A stretch of DNA of 64,000 nt, taken from Acidobacteriota bacterium (lineage in GTDB: Bacteria > Acidobacteriota > Terriglobia > 2-12-FULL-54-10). The position numbers and the translations under genes were made by a program. Numbering within the stretch: position 1 is the stretch's first letter; each line of letters begins with the position of its first letter. Location: NCBI GenBank assembly GCA_009691245.1, contig SHUM01000002.1:1-64000 (forward strand), written 5' to 3'. The notes under the pieces were generated by a model. The model ran no database searches. It was not told the DNA's origin and worked only from the letters and a program-made list of their open reading frames with translations. Of this stretch, positions 1 to 8,718 are shown piece by piece.

Positions 1-227
1 AGTGCGGCCTGCGGGTGTTGTACTGCTGCCGCCACTGTTCGATCACCACCTGAGCCTCCTTCAATGAATAGAAGATCTCTCCATTCAGACATTCATCTCT
101 CAGCCTGCACCGTGATCCCGGCTTCCTTGCACGCTTGCGGCGTTGTCTTCCCGCTGGCCACCGCCACTTCAACCTGCCGCAACACCACCGTTACGATCTG
201 CTCTGGTTTGTACCTCTGCATCGGCAT
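1..227 (-). mobile_element. IS3-family element remnant (orfA 5' end joined to orfB 3' end)
   Basis: On the minus strand an ATG at 227 opens a 44-codon frame beginning MPMQRYKPEQIV and continuing to KEAGITVQ, which is the N-terminus of an IS3-type orfA (helix-turn-helix protein). It stops at 93-95. Directly downstream, in another frame, bases 88 to 1 encode NGEIFYSLKEAQ followed by QWRQQYNTRRPH, the C-terminal part of the orfB DDE transposase. It runs off the left edge of the window. The middle of the element (end of orfA, most of orfB) is missing, so this is an internally deleted, non-autonomous copy. I could not define its terminal inverted repeat. Confidence 0.8.
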
Positions 228-300
228 ATTCAAATACCTCCCTCATGAGATTCTCTCTCACTTCGGCTGGTATCGAAATCGCCGGGCAGGTCAGGAGGCT

Positions 301-450
301 ACCTTAAAGGAAGTTGAAACGTGGGCTGTTCGGAAGTCCTACTTCCTCTTAGACGAAAACGCCTCAGATACATCCAAGGCGTTGAAAACATCACGCAACC
401 GAGTGGCGCGCGTTATCAATGAAATGGATCGGGCCGATGTCGAACTATAA
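301..450 (+). pseudogene. Possible 3' fragment of a Fis-type HTH regulator
   Basis: The last ~49 codons of an open frame ending at TAA 448-450 read TLKEVETWAVRKSYF and then DTSKALKTSRNRVARVINEM. The pattern (acidic lead helix, then alternating helices with SRNRV) resembles the Fis-like HTH_8 domain that ends NtrC-type response regulators. Upstream of about 280 the same frame runs antisense through the IS3 remnant, so any regulator has lost its 5' part, probably by the IS event. Calling it a Fis-type fragment is inference from a short motif; it may be a chance ORF. Confidence 0.3.
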
Positions 451-569
451 TCCCCCAGGTCTTGAATTTTTAAACATTAGACTCCCCCATTCTCAAGTAA
501 TCCGCGGATACAGGAATTTCTAGATAGGGCGTTAACGACCACGGGCCCTGCTGTCCGTTGATATAATAC

Positions 570-2885
570 TTAAAAGTCGAATGAATAGGTGAACTTGGCC
601 TGCATGGTGCGATCTTTCTGGCCGTCCAGTTCCTCGCCCAGACGGCGGCCTTCGTTGTAGACGAGGAAGAAATCGTCGCCGGGGCGGTAGATGTAGTTCA
701 GGCGAAAGTTCAGGCCGGAGAATGCGTCGGCGTTGTTGTATTGCATCGTGGTGGTGGTCAGCCACTTGTTGGTGAAGTTGTAATAGACGCGGAAGTTGAC
801 CACGTGATCGGTGAACTCGGTGGTGTTGATGCGCCCATCGTTGATGCGGTAGTTCAGTTCTACCGCCGAGTTGTTGTTGATCTTTACGCGCGGCGTGAAC
901 CCCCACTCCACCAGGTCGCCTCCATAGTAGCCCGGCGAGGGCTTGTAGGAAATCACGCCGGAGACGCGGCGCTTGGGCGAAAAGATAAAGCTGGAGTTGA
1001 GATAGAACCACTTATAATCGCCGTCCGGCACAACGACGGTGGGAAGCCGCCTCGCCTGACCGTACTGGTCAATCTCCACCAGCCGGCTGCGCAGCGTGAA
1101 GCGCTTGTCAATGCGCTCGAACGGCCGGTGCGGATTGGCGGTGATGGCGTCGCCGGAGTGAAACTCGATGCGATTGTGCATGTGCGCCAGGCGGCCGGTG
1201 AGACGGTACTGGCTGTCGGTCTCATAATCGAATCGCGGATTCATCGAGATGCGGCGGATGGGACCGCTCTTCGGCCGAGGGGCCACGGTGAAGCTGGCCG
1301 TATGCCTGCGCCAGTCCTTGCGGCGCGTGAAGCCGAGGTCGTTGCGGAAGTTCGGCTGGATATAAAAAGTTTCCACGCCAAAGGTATAGAGCTGCTCTTC
1401 CCAGAACATGCTGAAATCGCCTAGCCAGTCTTTGCCTTCGCTGCGCCTTGGCCCGATGGGCGAGGCGGTCTTGGCAAAGGTGCCAAGAATCTGTAGGTAG
1501 CGGAAAAAGGTGAAGTTAACGTCGGCGCCATACACGCGATTGTAGTCCCCCGTGCCGCCCATCTCCTTGCTCAGGACGAAACCGCCGATGATGGAGCGAT
1601 TCAGCACGTTCTTCTTGATGCGGACGACGCTGTAGTTGCTGGCCAGCGTGTTGTAGTCCGCATCGCCTTCCGTCTGCACGGACATGAAGCCGAGCGAAAG
1701 GCCGCGATAGTTGCCGGTGATGCGCGCGCCGCCCTGCATGGGCACCGATGAATCATTATTGATGCTCGATCCGATGCGCCGCGTGTGGATCAGGCGCAAC
1801 TCAGGGACAAACTCGGCGCGTGGGCGTCCGAACTCGAAGATGCCCGCTCCTTCCAGGAAAAATTCGCGTTTCTCGGGATAGAACAGCGGGAAGCGGTCGA
1901 GGCTCACTTGCTGATCGTCCACTTCGGTCTGCGCGAAGTCGGTGTTCCACGTGAGGTCGGCGGTGAGGCCGGAGGTCAGGCGAAACTTCATGACTTCCAT
2001 GCCCACGTCGGAGGCGTTGTCCGTATTGCTGCGAAAGTCGTTTGACGACCGCTTGAATCCCGCCACGCTGTAGGGCTTGATGCGATAGCGCATGCCGCTG
2101 TCGATGCCCTCGAGGCCGTCGAGGTGCCCGGACTGCGAAATATTCTCCAGCTTGTAGCTGCGGCTGAAACTGTTCCAGTAAGAAAACTCATTCTTGCGGC
2201 GGATGACGCGCTCGACATCCAAGCCCCAGGACTGCGCGCCCGCGCCGTCCTTCATGCGCAGGCTTTTAAAGGGGATGGCGAACTCGGCCACCCATCCACC
2301 TTCGATAACTTTCGCGGCCACGTCCCACTTCTCGTCCCAATTTTCGTTGAGGCTGCGGCCTTCATCGGTGATCAACGCGTCATACTGCGTGCCCAGCGGA
2401 TTGGTGCGGAACAGATAGGCGTTGCGGTGATCGTGGAACGTGTCGATGACCAGGCTGAGCATGTCGTCGTTGGCGAGCGAGGAGTCGCGGCGGCGGTCGC
2501 TGGCCAGGATGCCGGCGTTGTCTTTGTCATAGCAGAGGATGGCAACGTACAGCGTGGTGGGCGTGTAGACTACGCGGAACTCGGTCTTCTCCGACGACGG
2601 CTGTCCCTCTTGCGGGTCTTTCTGAACAAATCCCAGCGAGACGGTGGCGCGCTCCCAAGCGGTCTCATTTAGATTGCCGTCCAGCACCGGCGGCGTCGAG
2701 GTTTTTACGGCGCGCAGCGAGCGCTGGGCATGGGCCGCAACCGCGTTATTGGCGGTGGGTGCGGTCATTGCAGTCGCCCCGTACCCCTCGCTCTGTTGGG
2801 CCGAGCCGGAAGCCGTCCCGAGCAACAGGAACGTCGCCAAGGCGCAAACGCGCCGGAGGCTTATGAATTGGGCAAAAAGTTTCAT
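570..2885 (-). CDS. DUF5916 / CBM9-like outer-membrane protein (copy 1)
   Basis: About 771 aa. A signal peptide (KLFAQFISLRRVCALATFLLL, then GSAQ) is followed by a CBM9-like beta-sandwich domain (residues ~60-240; VLDGNLNETAW, VVYTPTTLYVAI) and then the DUF5916 region with the hallmark FAQTEVDDQQVSLDRFPLFY and EKREFFLEGAG. The chain ends TYSFDF; a terminal Phe after beta-strand-rich sequence is typical of a barrel folded by BAM. The family is annotated as a carbohydrate-binding-like outer-membrane protein; its ligand is unknown. I prefer ATG 2885, with AGGTGGTG about 7 nt upstream; GTG 2897 and ATG 2891 are in frame. Paralogues lie at 20059-22530 and 22534-24903. Confidence 0.85.
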   Translation of the reverse strand: MKLFAQFISLRRVCALATFLLLGTASGSAQQSEGYGATAMTAPTANNAVAAHAQRSLRAVKTSTPPVLDGNLNETAWERATVSLGFVQKDPQEGQPSSEKTEFRVVYTPTTLYVAILCYDKDNAGILASDRRRDSSLANDDMLSLVIDTFHDHRNAYLFRTNPLGTQYDALITDEGRSLNENWDEKWDVAAKVIEGGWVAEFAIPFKSLRMKDGAGAQSWGLDVERVIRRKNEFSYWNSFSRSYKLENISQSGHLDGLEGIDSGMRYRIKPYSVAGFKRSSNDFRSNTDNASDVGMEVMKFRLTSGLTADLTWNTDFAQTEVDDQQVSLDRFPLFYPEKREFFLEGAGIFEFGRPRAEFVPELRLIHTRRIGSSINNDSSVPMQGGARITGNYRGLSLGFMSVQTEGDADYNTLASNYSVVRIKKNVLNRSIIGGFVLSKEMGGTGDYNRVYGADVNFTFFRYLQILGTFAKTASPIGPRRSEGKDWLGDFSMFWEEQLYTFGVETFYIQPNFRNDLGFTRRKDWRRHTASFTVAPRPKSGPIRRISMNPRFDYETDSQYRLTGRLAHMHNRIEFHSGDAITANPHRPFERIDKRFTLRSRLVEIDQYGQARRLPTVVVPDGDYKWFYLNSSFIFSPKRRVSGVISYKPSPGYYGGDLVEWGFTPRVKINNNSAVELNYRINDGRINTTEFTDHVVNFRVYYNFTNKWLTTTTMQYNNADAFSGLNFRLNYIYRPGDDFFLVYNEGRRLGEELDGQKDRTMQAKFTYSFDF

Positions 2886-2907
2886 GGCCATCACCACCTA
2901 TGCACTT

Positions 2908-2935
2908 TGTATAAAAGAGCTTCGCAAATTATCAA
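2908..2935 (-). promoter_or_regulatory. Candidate sigma70 promoter for the DUF5916 gene
   Basis: On the minus strand TTGATA (2935-2930) and TATACA (2913-2908) are separated by 16 bp, placing a start point near 2900, just upstream of the coding region. The remainder of the 315-bp gap up to 3212 holds only the palindrome at 3101 and the promoter of the next gene. Confidence 0.4.
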
Positions 2936-3100
2936 TACGGTCTCTGACCCTCTAGACTGAACAAGCTGAAGCATGAATAGTCCGGCCCGGCAAGAGCTGG
3001 TCAGCTGTGAGCGATTTTACGTGAGCGGATTTCACGGGTCAAGAAAGAAAACAAATATGAAGGTAGTGCCTCAAATTAAAATTGCGGCTGAACTGCCTTT

Positions 3101-3127
3101 GTCATCCTGAGCTGCGCTCAGGATGAC
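3101..3127. repeat. Perfect palindrome, GTCATCCTGAGC family
   Basis: GTCATCCTGAGC, a 3-base TGC loop, and the exact complement GCTCAGGATGAC form a 12-bp stem. A related half-unit occurs at 26779-26802. It lies between two divergent genes and is not followed by a T-run, so it looks like a dispersed intergenic repeat rather than a terminator. Confidence 0.7.
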
Positions 3128-3195
3128 AGCCTTAAAATCAGGCTGAAATTTCAAACTGACCCACTACCCGCCGCCGCGGGCGGCCTATTCGGGCG

Positions 3196-3204
3196 TGCTA
3201 TAAT
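3196..3204 (+). promoter_or_regulatory. Extended -10 promoter (TGcTATAAT), near-leaderless
   Basis: TGC directly followed by a consensus TATAAT (3199-3204) forms an extended -10 element. A start point 6-8 nt downstream would fall at about 3211-3212, at the ATG at 3213, so the transcript would be leaderless or nearly so. No Shine-Dalgarno sequence is visible before this ATG, which fits. Confidence 0.55.
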
Positions 3205-3212
3205 TTTCTGCT

Positions 3213-3878
3213 ATGATCCATGAAATATTGCCGGTGGGAATGCTGCGATGTAATTGCTCCGTGCTGGGAGATGAGTCTACCGGCGAGGCCATGGTGATTG
3301 ATCCCGGGGATAATATTGACGCGATTCTGGCCATCGTGGCAAGGCACCAGCTGCGCGTGAAGGCCATCATCGTTACCCACTCGCACATTGACCACATCGG
3401 CGGGGCCAAGAAGATGAAGGCGGCGACGGGCGCGCCAGTGTATCTGAACGAGAATGATCTGGATCTGTATAAGCATCTGGGCGAGCAGGCGCTGATGATC
3501 GGCGTGGCCGATCCGGAAAAGACGGAGATTGATCTCTCGCCCAAGGACGGCGACACCATAACCGCCGGACGCATCAGGGCCACGGTGATTCACACTCCGG
3601 GACATACGCCGGGCAGCATCTGCCTGTTGGTCCCGCAGTTGCCCGATGCAGATGGCGCGGCGACGGGCGCTCCTCCCACCTTGATCGCCGGCGACACGTT
3701 GTTTCGCGGCAGCATCGGACGGACCGACCTGCGCGGCGGCAACACGCGGGCGATCCTGAAGTCGATCAAGGATAAGCTTCTCGAACTGGACGACGCCGTC
3801 ATCGTCATACCCGGCCACGGCGAGGAAACCACCATCGGCTACGAACGGGTTCACAATCCCTTCTTGCAATTGAACTAA
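3213..3878 (+). CDS. Metallo-beta-lactamase-fold hydrolase (GloB-like)
   Basis: 221 aa, typical of short glyoxalase II-like hydrolases. The metal-binding signature THSHIDHIGG is at residues ~55-64, the second metal His is in HTPGHTPGS (~130), the bridging Asp is in AGDTLFRGSIGR (~160), and the last His is in IPGHGEET (~205). The protein is cytoplasmic, with no signal peptide. Such proteins hydrolyse S-lactoylglutathione or other thioesters, or persulfides. Because this genome carries bacillithiol genes, a bacillithiol-conjugate substrate is conceivable, but nothing in the sequence proves it. The start is set by the promoter immediately upstream. Bases 3879-4153 after the gene show nothing recognisable. 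Confidence 0.85.
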   Translation: MIHEILPVGMLRCNCSVLGDESTGEAMVIDPGDNIDAILAIVARHQLRVKAIIVTHSHIDHIGGAKKMKAATGAPVYLNENDLDLYKHLGEQALMIGVADPEKTEIDLSPKDGDTITAGRIRATVIHTPGHTPGSICLLVPQLPDADGAATGAPPTLIAGDTLFRGSIGRTDLRGGNTRAILKSIKDKLLELDDAVIVIPGHGEETTIGYERVHNPFLQLN

Positions 3879-4153
3879 CTACCTCCCCGCATCATTTTTG
3901 TCTCGAATCACTTCCATTCTCGTCCCTTCCGGCAGCGTTGCGCGGCGCGTATCGGCCGCGGCACAGGTGTGTCTACATAGCGCTTGCGCGTCCGCTCGTC
4001 CTGTTAACACTCAGGTATAGGCAACTCCAAATGAGTCTTTCGTACCATTCAATGGAATTCGTTTCTGTCCGATAGTTACCTTTTGCCCATGCTTGCGGGC
4101 ATCGTGCAGGTGTGCCCACAGCAGGACGGCAATTAGACGGAAGAGGAAACGAG

Positions 4154-6100
4154 ATGCGGCGGCGGACGGATCGGAACTCGGAATCAAATTTGCAGCGCGC
4201 GAGGCGATGCATCCATCTGTGCGCGCTGGCTGTTTTGTCATTCCTGCTCGCACCGGCGGGCTGGGCACAGACTGCAAGCCAGACATCGGAGGCACTGTTT
4301 GACGACTCCGTGGTGCATGAGATTCACCTCACCATGGCTCCGGCGGACTGGGCGCAACTGAAAGCCAATTTCCGCGCGGACACTTACTATCAGGCAAACT
4401 TCTCCTGGAGTGGACAGCAGGTCCAGCGCATTGGAGTGCGTTCGCGCGGCAATGGCTCGGCGAGCGGCGAAAAACCATATCTCGGGCTGGACTTCAGCCG
4501 CTATGTCTCATCGCAACGATTTCTTGGATTGAGCGCCTTCCGCCTGAAGAATGCTCTGCAGGACTGGTCGTTCGTGCATGACCGTCTGAGCATGGCGCTG
4601 TTCCGCCGCATGAACATCCCGGCTCCGCGCGAGGCGTTCGCAAAAGTCTTCATGAACGGCGATTACATCGGTCTGTATATCATCATTGAGGAGATGGACA
4701 CCAACTTCCTCAATCGCGTCTATGGCGAGAGCGCCGGATACTTGTTCCAATTCTCCTGGGTGCGCGAGTACAACTTCGAGTTTCTGGGCAATGATCCGGC
4801 CAATTACGCGCCGAATATGTTCGAGCCCAAGACGCGCAAGACCAGCTACGACCCCGCCACGCTGGTGGCGATGATCCGGGCGATCAATCAATCGTCCGAC
4901 GCCAACTTCATCGCGGCTGTCTCCGAATACATTGATCTGAAAGAGTGGCTGCAATATTTGGCGGTGGAGCAATATCTGGCCGAATTCGATGGAGTCTTCG
5001 GTCATCTGGGAATGAACAATTTTTATCTGTACCGTCCGCCTAATGGGAAGCTGTTTCATATCACTCCCTGGGATAAGGAGCAGGGTTTCTGGGAACCCGA
5101 AAAGTCCATTTGGGCGCGCACACAGCAAAACGTACTGATGCGGCGGGCGATGCAAGTCCCTGCCTTGCGCGACCTCTATCTTGACGCGGTGCGCCGTGCC
5201 GCGCTGGCCGCGGGCGGACCCGGCGGCTGGCTGGAGAAGGAACTGGCCCGCGCCTATGAACAGATACGGGAGGCAGCGCTGTCCGACCCGGCGAAGCTAA
5301 CCACGAATGAGGAATTCGAGTTCGCCATTGAAGTCACACGGCAGTTCATTCAGGTCCGGCGCGATAACGTCATCTCAGAAGCCGGCCCAATCCCCGCGCC
5401 CTCCGTGCGATCGGCGATCCCCGCGGGGATGGAAAATCCTGCCAGTCCGGAGCTGGTAGTCGGCGGGCTGGCAGCGATTGAAGGTGAGAATCTGGCCTAT
5501 TGGGATTGGCCGGCGGCAGAGTTCCCTCTGCCCAGACAACTGAATACCTCCGTGGCGGAAGTGAACGGCATCGCCGTGGCGCCCGGACACATCAACTTTC
5601 AGGTTCCCTGGGAGATGGCGGGCCTGACGAGCGCCACGCTGCGTGTAGTGGTGGATGGAAAACCGAGTAATGTGATCGAAATTCCCTTGACCGATGCGGC
5701 CCCGCGACTCATCTCGGCGAGCTTGGCTGCTCCGGCAATCCAGCCAGCAACAGCAGACTCTTCCAATGGAGATTCGGACGGTAGCGGGACCAACCCCAAC
5801 GCCATGGCTCGCGGGTCGGTCATCTCGATCTATGCCATCGGCCTGGGGCCTGTCGCCAACCAGCCGACCAGCGGAGATCGCCCGTCCGCTGACCTGCCTG
5901 CCTTCAGCTTGCATGTCCCGGAAGTGACCATCGGCGACGTTCCCGCGCAGGTGCTCTATTCGGGCCTGGCGCCGGAGTGGGTGGGTGTTTACCAGATCAA
6001 CGTCGCCGTGCCGATGGATGCGCCGGGCGGAGATTCCGTTCCGCTCATGCTGCGCATGGGCAGCGTGGAGTCCAACCTTCTCCATATTCCTATTCAGTAG
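4154..6100 (+). CDS. Secreted CotH-family protein with TIGR03437-type C-terminus
   Basis: 648 aa from ATG 4154, supported by AGAGGAAA upstream (an ATG at 4112 is in frame but lacks an RBS). The signal peptide (CIHLCALAVLSFLLAPAGWAQ region) is followed by a CotH domain, residues ~50-420, with IGVRSRGNGS, FMNGDYIGLYIIIEEMD and the HITPWDKEQGF segment that matches the family's PWD(L/K) active-site region. CotH proteins of spore formers are atypical protein kinases; elsewhere the function is unknown. Residues ~430-648 form the beta-rich domain ending VPAQVLYSGLAPEWVGVYQI, the TIGR03437 signature common in Solibacter-like acidobacteria. The protein is exported and stands alone. Confidence 0.8.
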   Translation: MRRRTDRNSESNLQRARRCIHLCALAVLSFLLAPAGWAQTASQTSEALFDDSVVHEIHLTMAPADWAQLKANFRADTYYQANFSWSGQQVQRIGVRSRGNGSASGEKPYLGLDFSRYVSSQRFLGLSAFRLKNALQDWSFVHDRLSMALFRRMNIPAPREAFAKVFMNGDYIGLYIIIEEMDTNFLNRVYGESAGYLFQFSWVREYNFEFLGNDPANYAPNMFEPKTRKTSYDPATLVAMIRAINQSSDANFIAAVSEYIDLKEWLQYLAVEQYLAEFDGVFGHLGMNNFYLYRPPNGKLFHITPWDKEQGFWEPEKSIWARTQQNVLMRRAMQVPALRDLYLDAVRRAALAAGGPGGWLEKELARAYEQIREAALSDPAKLTTNEEFEFAIEVTRQFIQVRRDNVISEAGPIPAPSVRSAIPAGMENPASPELVVGGLAAIEGENLAYWDWPAAEFPLPRQLNTSVAEVNGIAVAPGHINFQVPWEMAGLTSATLRVVVDGKPSNVIEIPLTDAAPRLISASLAAPAIQPATADSSNGDSDGSGTNPNAMARGSVISIYAIGLGPVANQPTSGDRPSADLPAFSLHVPEVTIGDVPAQVLYSGLAPEWVGVYQINVAVPMDAPGGDSVPLMLRMGSVESNLLHIPIQ

Positions 6101-6225
6101 AGTCAGCCACCGGACCAATAAACTGCCCTCCGCTTTGTTTGTGCCCCCTCAGCTAATCAGCGGCTGGACCACCGGGGGTAGACCATCGGGGGTTGGGTCA
6201 GCGGGCCCCGCTCATCCCCGGGCGT

Positions 6226-6233
6226 GTTATAAT
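6226..6233 (+). promoter_or_regulatory. Extended -10 promoter (TGtTATAAT) for the thioesterase gene
   Basis: TG-T-TATAAT with the hexamer at 6228-6233 gives a start near 6240 and a leader of about 50 nt. The surrounding sequence CGTGTTATAATTT resembles the elements at 3196 and 28648. Confidence 0.45.
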
Positions 6234-6291
6234 TTCCATTTGAATCATTGAATTTGCCTTTTGAATCACTGAATTTGGATGAATTATTGAG

Positions 6292-6774
6292 ATGCCGGCC
6301 AATAAACCAGCGACCTCCAAAACAAATGTGTCCAGCGGCAAATCCACCAAGCGAGTGGTGAAGCGTCCGAAGAACTATTGCTTCGGATGCGGTCGTGACA
6401 ACACAACCGGCATGCACTTGAAGATTGGCATTGACGAAGCGACTGCCGTGGCGCGGGGCGTCTATCGCACCAACGGACGTTTCCGTGGCTCGCGCTATCA
6501 TCTGCATGGCGGAATTATCGCCACGCTGCTCGACGAAGCCATGGGCAATCTGAACCGCATTGACGCCATCATCGCCCCCACGGCGGAGTTGACGATTGAG
6601 TATTTGCGGCCCGTGCCCATCGGCACGAAAGTGGTGCTGGAGGCGCGGCGCTCGAAACAGGATGGCCGCAACTATTGGCGCGAGGGAACGGTGTCGGACG
6701 AGCAGGGCAACGTGCTGGCGCGCGCGCGGGCGCGGTTCGTCAAAATTGGCGACCGCTCGCCGAATCACCCATAG
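6292..6774 (+). CDS. Hotdog-fold thioesterase (PaaI/4HBT family)
   Basis: 160 aa. After a basic N-terminal stretch of ~28 residues (KPATSKTNVSSGKSTKRVVK) comes the segment CFGCGRDNTTGMHLKI, common at the start of PaaI-like thioesterases. HLHGGIIATLLDEAMG then supplies the catalytic acidic residue on the hot-dog helix (~residues 76-88), followed by the strands AELTIEYLRPVPIGTKV. These are small cytoplasmic acyl-CoA thioesterases acting as oligomers; the acyl group cannot be read from sequence. The gene has its own promoter and is separated from pdxS by a palindromic repeat. Confidence 0.8.
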   Translation: MPANKPATSKTNVSSGKSTKRVVKRPKNYCFGCGRDNTTGMHLKIGIDEATAVARGVYRTNGRFRGSRYHLHGGIIATLLDEAMGNLNRIDAIIAPTAELTIEYLRPVPIGTKVVLEARRSKQDGRNYWREGTVSDEQGNVLARARARFVKIGDRSPNHP

Positions 6775-6804
6775 CGCGATGTGTGGTTGGAGTATGGAAG
6801 CCCT

Positions 6805-6898
6805 GGTAGCCACGGTGAGTGCTTTTCTCACCGTGAGCTTTCCCTCCAGATCCGACAGGCGAGAGCCCACGGCGAGAAAAGCACTCACCGTGGCTACC
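6805..6898. repeat. 94-bp MITE-like inverted repeat (GGTAGCCACGGTGAG), copy 1
   Basis: The ends are near-perfect inverted repeats about 31 bp long: GGTAGCCACGGTGAGTGCTT at the left, and its complement AAGCACTCACCGTGGCTACC at 6879-6898. Each end also contains a small internal hairpin (CACGGTGAG paired with CTCACCGTG). A second copy is at 24914-25000. No coding capacity. Confidence 0.85.
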
Positions 6899-6938
6899 AA
6901 CGCGAAGCACTAAACAGCAGAATTTTCGAGGAGGCAGC

Positions 6939-7823
6939 ATGGCGGAGAATCAGGCGTATCGACTGAAGGTGGGATTGGCGGAGATGCTCAAGGGCGGCGT
7001 CATCATGGACGTTACCAACGTGGAGCAGGCCAAGATCGCCGAAGACGCCGGCGCGGTGGCGGTGATGGCGCTGGAGCGCGTGCCCTCCGACATCCGCAAA
7101 GAAGGCGGCGTGTCGCGCATGGCCTCCATCTCCATCATCCGCGCGATCATGAAAACGGTCAGCATCCCGGTGATGGCCAAGGTGCGCATCGGCCACGCGG
7201 TGGAAGCGCAGGTTTTGCAAGCTCTGGAAGTCGATTACATCGATGAGAGCGAAGTGTTGACGCCGGCCGATGAAGAGCATCACATCTATAAGCACGGGTA
7301 TCAGATCCCGTTTGTCTGCGGTGCGCGCAATCTGGGCGAGGCGCTGCGGCGCATCGCTGAAGGCGCGGCCATGATCCGCACCAAGGGCGAGGCCGGCTCG
7401 GGAAATATTGTTGAAGCCGTGCGGCACATGCGCACCATCATGCGCGAGATGAAGCACCTGACCACTCTGCCCGAAGAGGAGCTGATGTCGGAGGCCAAGC
7501 GTCTGGCCGCGCCCTATGACCTGATCCGCGAAGTGGCCCGGACGGGCAAGCTCCCCGTGCCGAACTTTTCCGCCGGTGGCATTGCCACCCCCGCCGACGC
7601 CGCGCTGGTGATGCAGTTGGGAGCGGAGGCGGTGTTCGTAGGCTCGGGAATATTCAAGTCGTCCGACCCGGAAGCACGCGCCAAGGCCGTGGTGCGTGCA
7701 ACCACCCACTTCAATGATCCCGCGGTGCTGCTGGAATGCTCCGAACAGGTGGGCGAGGCCATGCGTGGGTTGGACATCGCCCAGATAGACGAGAAGGACA
7801 TGCTCCAGACACGCGGCTGGTAA
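6939..7823 (+). CDS. pdxS: Pyridoxal 5'-phosphate synthase, lyase subunit PdxS
   Basis: 294 aa, the standard length. PdxS condenses ribose 5-phosphate, glyceraldehyde 3-phosphate and ammonia (from PdxT) to PLP. The (beta/alpha)8 barrel is evident: [18 protein letters not shown] at residues ~9-26, with the Asp that contacts the sugar; [14 protein letters not shown] with the Lys forming the first Schiff base (~residue 82); [15 protein letters not shown]; the phosphate-binding [20 protein letters not shown] containing the second lysine; and [20 protein letters not shown]. The RBS GAGGAGG... lies just before ATG 6939. pdxT follows about 200 bp downstream, after an inserted repeat. Confidence 0.97.
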   Translation: MAENQAYRLKVGLAEMLKGGVIMDVTNVEQAKIAEDAGAVAVMALERVPSDIRKEGGVSRMASISIIRAIMKTVSIPVMAKVRIGHAVEAQVLQALEVDYIDESEVLTPADEEHHIYKHGYQIPFVCGARNLGEALRRIAEGAAMIRTKGEAGSGNIVEAVRHMRTIMREMKHLTTLPEEELMSEAKRLAAPYDLIREVARTGKLPVPNFSAGGIATPADAALVMQLGAEAVFVGSGIFKSSDPEARAKAVVRATTHFNDPAVLLECSEQVGEAMRGLDIAQIDEKDMLQTRGW

Positions 7824-7844
7824 GAGGAGCGGATAGAGGGAGAG

Positions 7845-7982
7845 TTTGACGTAAGGGCATGGCTTCAGCCATGCCGATTGAGCTTGCCGTAGCGAAGGGC
7901 TTTAGCCCCTGAGGTGCGTCCCCAGCGGTTAAAACCGCTCTCATGGACCATTTTACGGCACGGTTGAAACCGTGCCCTTACG
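7845..7982. repeat. Composite REP/BIME-like element, left of pdxT
   Basis: Four short palindromes follow one another: GGCATGGC-ttca-GCCATGCC (7856-7875), GGGC-ttta-GCCC (7897-7908), AGCGGTT-aa-AACCGCT (7924-7939) and GGCACGGTT-ga-AACCGTGCC (7957-7976). The outer borders read GTAAGGGCATGG at the left and CCGTGCCCTTAC at the right, so the whole unit has inverted ends. An inverted counterpart lies at 8719-8857. Related ends surround the RAYT gene at 50719. Confidence 0.85.
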
Positions 7983-8029
7983 ATTTGCGAATTTGAAACT
8001 AACTGGCTACGAGAGGATTCCCTTAGCGC

Positions 8030-8704
8030 ATGGGAGCCACGAAGACCTTTAATCCACTGGGTAAGCCTATCGGCATCCTAGCCATACAGGGTGATTTTGC
8101 AGCGCATGGCCGCATTCTGGAAGCGCTGAAGGTTCCCTTCCGTTTGGTCAAGAAGGCCGAGCACTTGGTAGGTTTGGCTGGCCTGATCCTGCCCGGGGGT
8201 GAAAGCACTACTTTAATTAAGTTCTTCGACAATGAAAAACTGTGGGAGCCGCTGGCGGCGTTCGCCAAGGATCATGCGGTGTTCGGTACTTGCGCCGGCG
8301 CCATCCTGATGGCCAGGGAAGTGGAAAACCCCGCGCAGCGCTGCCTGGGGCTGATGGATATGACCATTCGCCGCAATGCGTTTGGCCGGCAGGTCTATAG
8401 CTTTATTCGAAGCGCTCGCTGCAGCAATGAGTTCAATGCAACACTTGGCATGAAGGCAGCCAGCGACGTCCCTAAGATCGAGGCCGTATTCATTCGCGCG
8501 CCCCTGATTCTGAAGGCTGGCAAAGCGGTTGTCCCCCTGATCAAACTGGATGACAGCCCGGTGCTGGTCCGCCAAGGCAATTACCTGGCAGCGACGTTCC
8601 ATCCTGAGCTTTCCGCTGACAGTGCTACCGTTCTATTCGTTCATGGATATTTCTGCCAGATGTGCTTCGGTGCTCTGCCCTCTCCCCTTAAGGGGTGTGT
8701 GTGA
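8030..8704 (+). CDS. pdxT: PLP synthase glutaminase subunit PdxT
   Basis: 224 aa, slightly longer than the usual ~190-200. A class I glutamine amidotransferase supplying ammonia to PdxS. Seen: IGILAIQGDFAAHGRILEAL at ~14-33, LILPGGESTT (~63-72), the nucleophilic Cys in FGTCAGAILMA (~87-97), substrate-channel residues RRNAFGRQVYSF (~120), and the catalytic His/Glu pair in ATFHPELS (~187-194). The final residues (CFGALPSPLKGCV) look unconserved, reading toward the downstream repeat. ATG 8030 sits close after the upstream repeat. Separation from pdxS by that element suggests the pair was once directly adjacent. Confidence 0.95.
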   Translation: MGATKTFNPLGKPIGILAIQGDFAAHGRILEALKVPFRLVKKAEHLVGLAGLILPGGESTTLIKFFDNEKLWEPLAAFAKDHAVFGTCAGAILMAREVENPAQRCLGLMDMTIRRNAFGRQVYSFIRSARCSNEFNATLGMKAASDVPKIEAVFIRAPLILKAGKAVVPLIKLDDSPVLVRQGNYLAATFHPELSADSATVLFVHGYFCQMCFGALPSPLKGCV

Positions 8705-8718
8705 TAACTCTGGTTTTG

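Noticed and set aside
3101-3127. Rho-independent terminator
   Set aside because: The stem is strong, but it lies between two divergent genes and is not followed by a T-run on either side.
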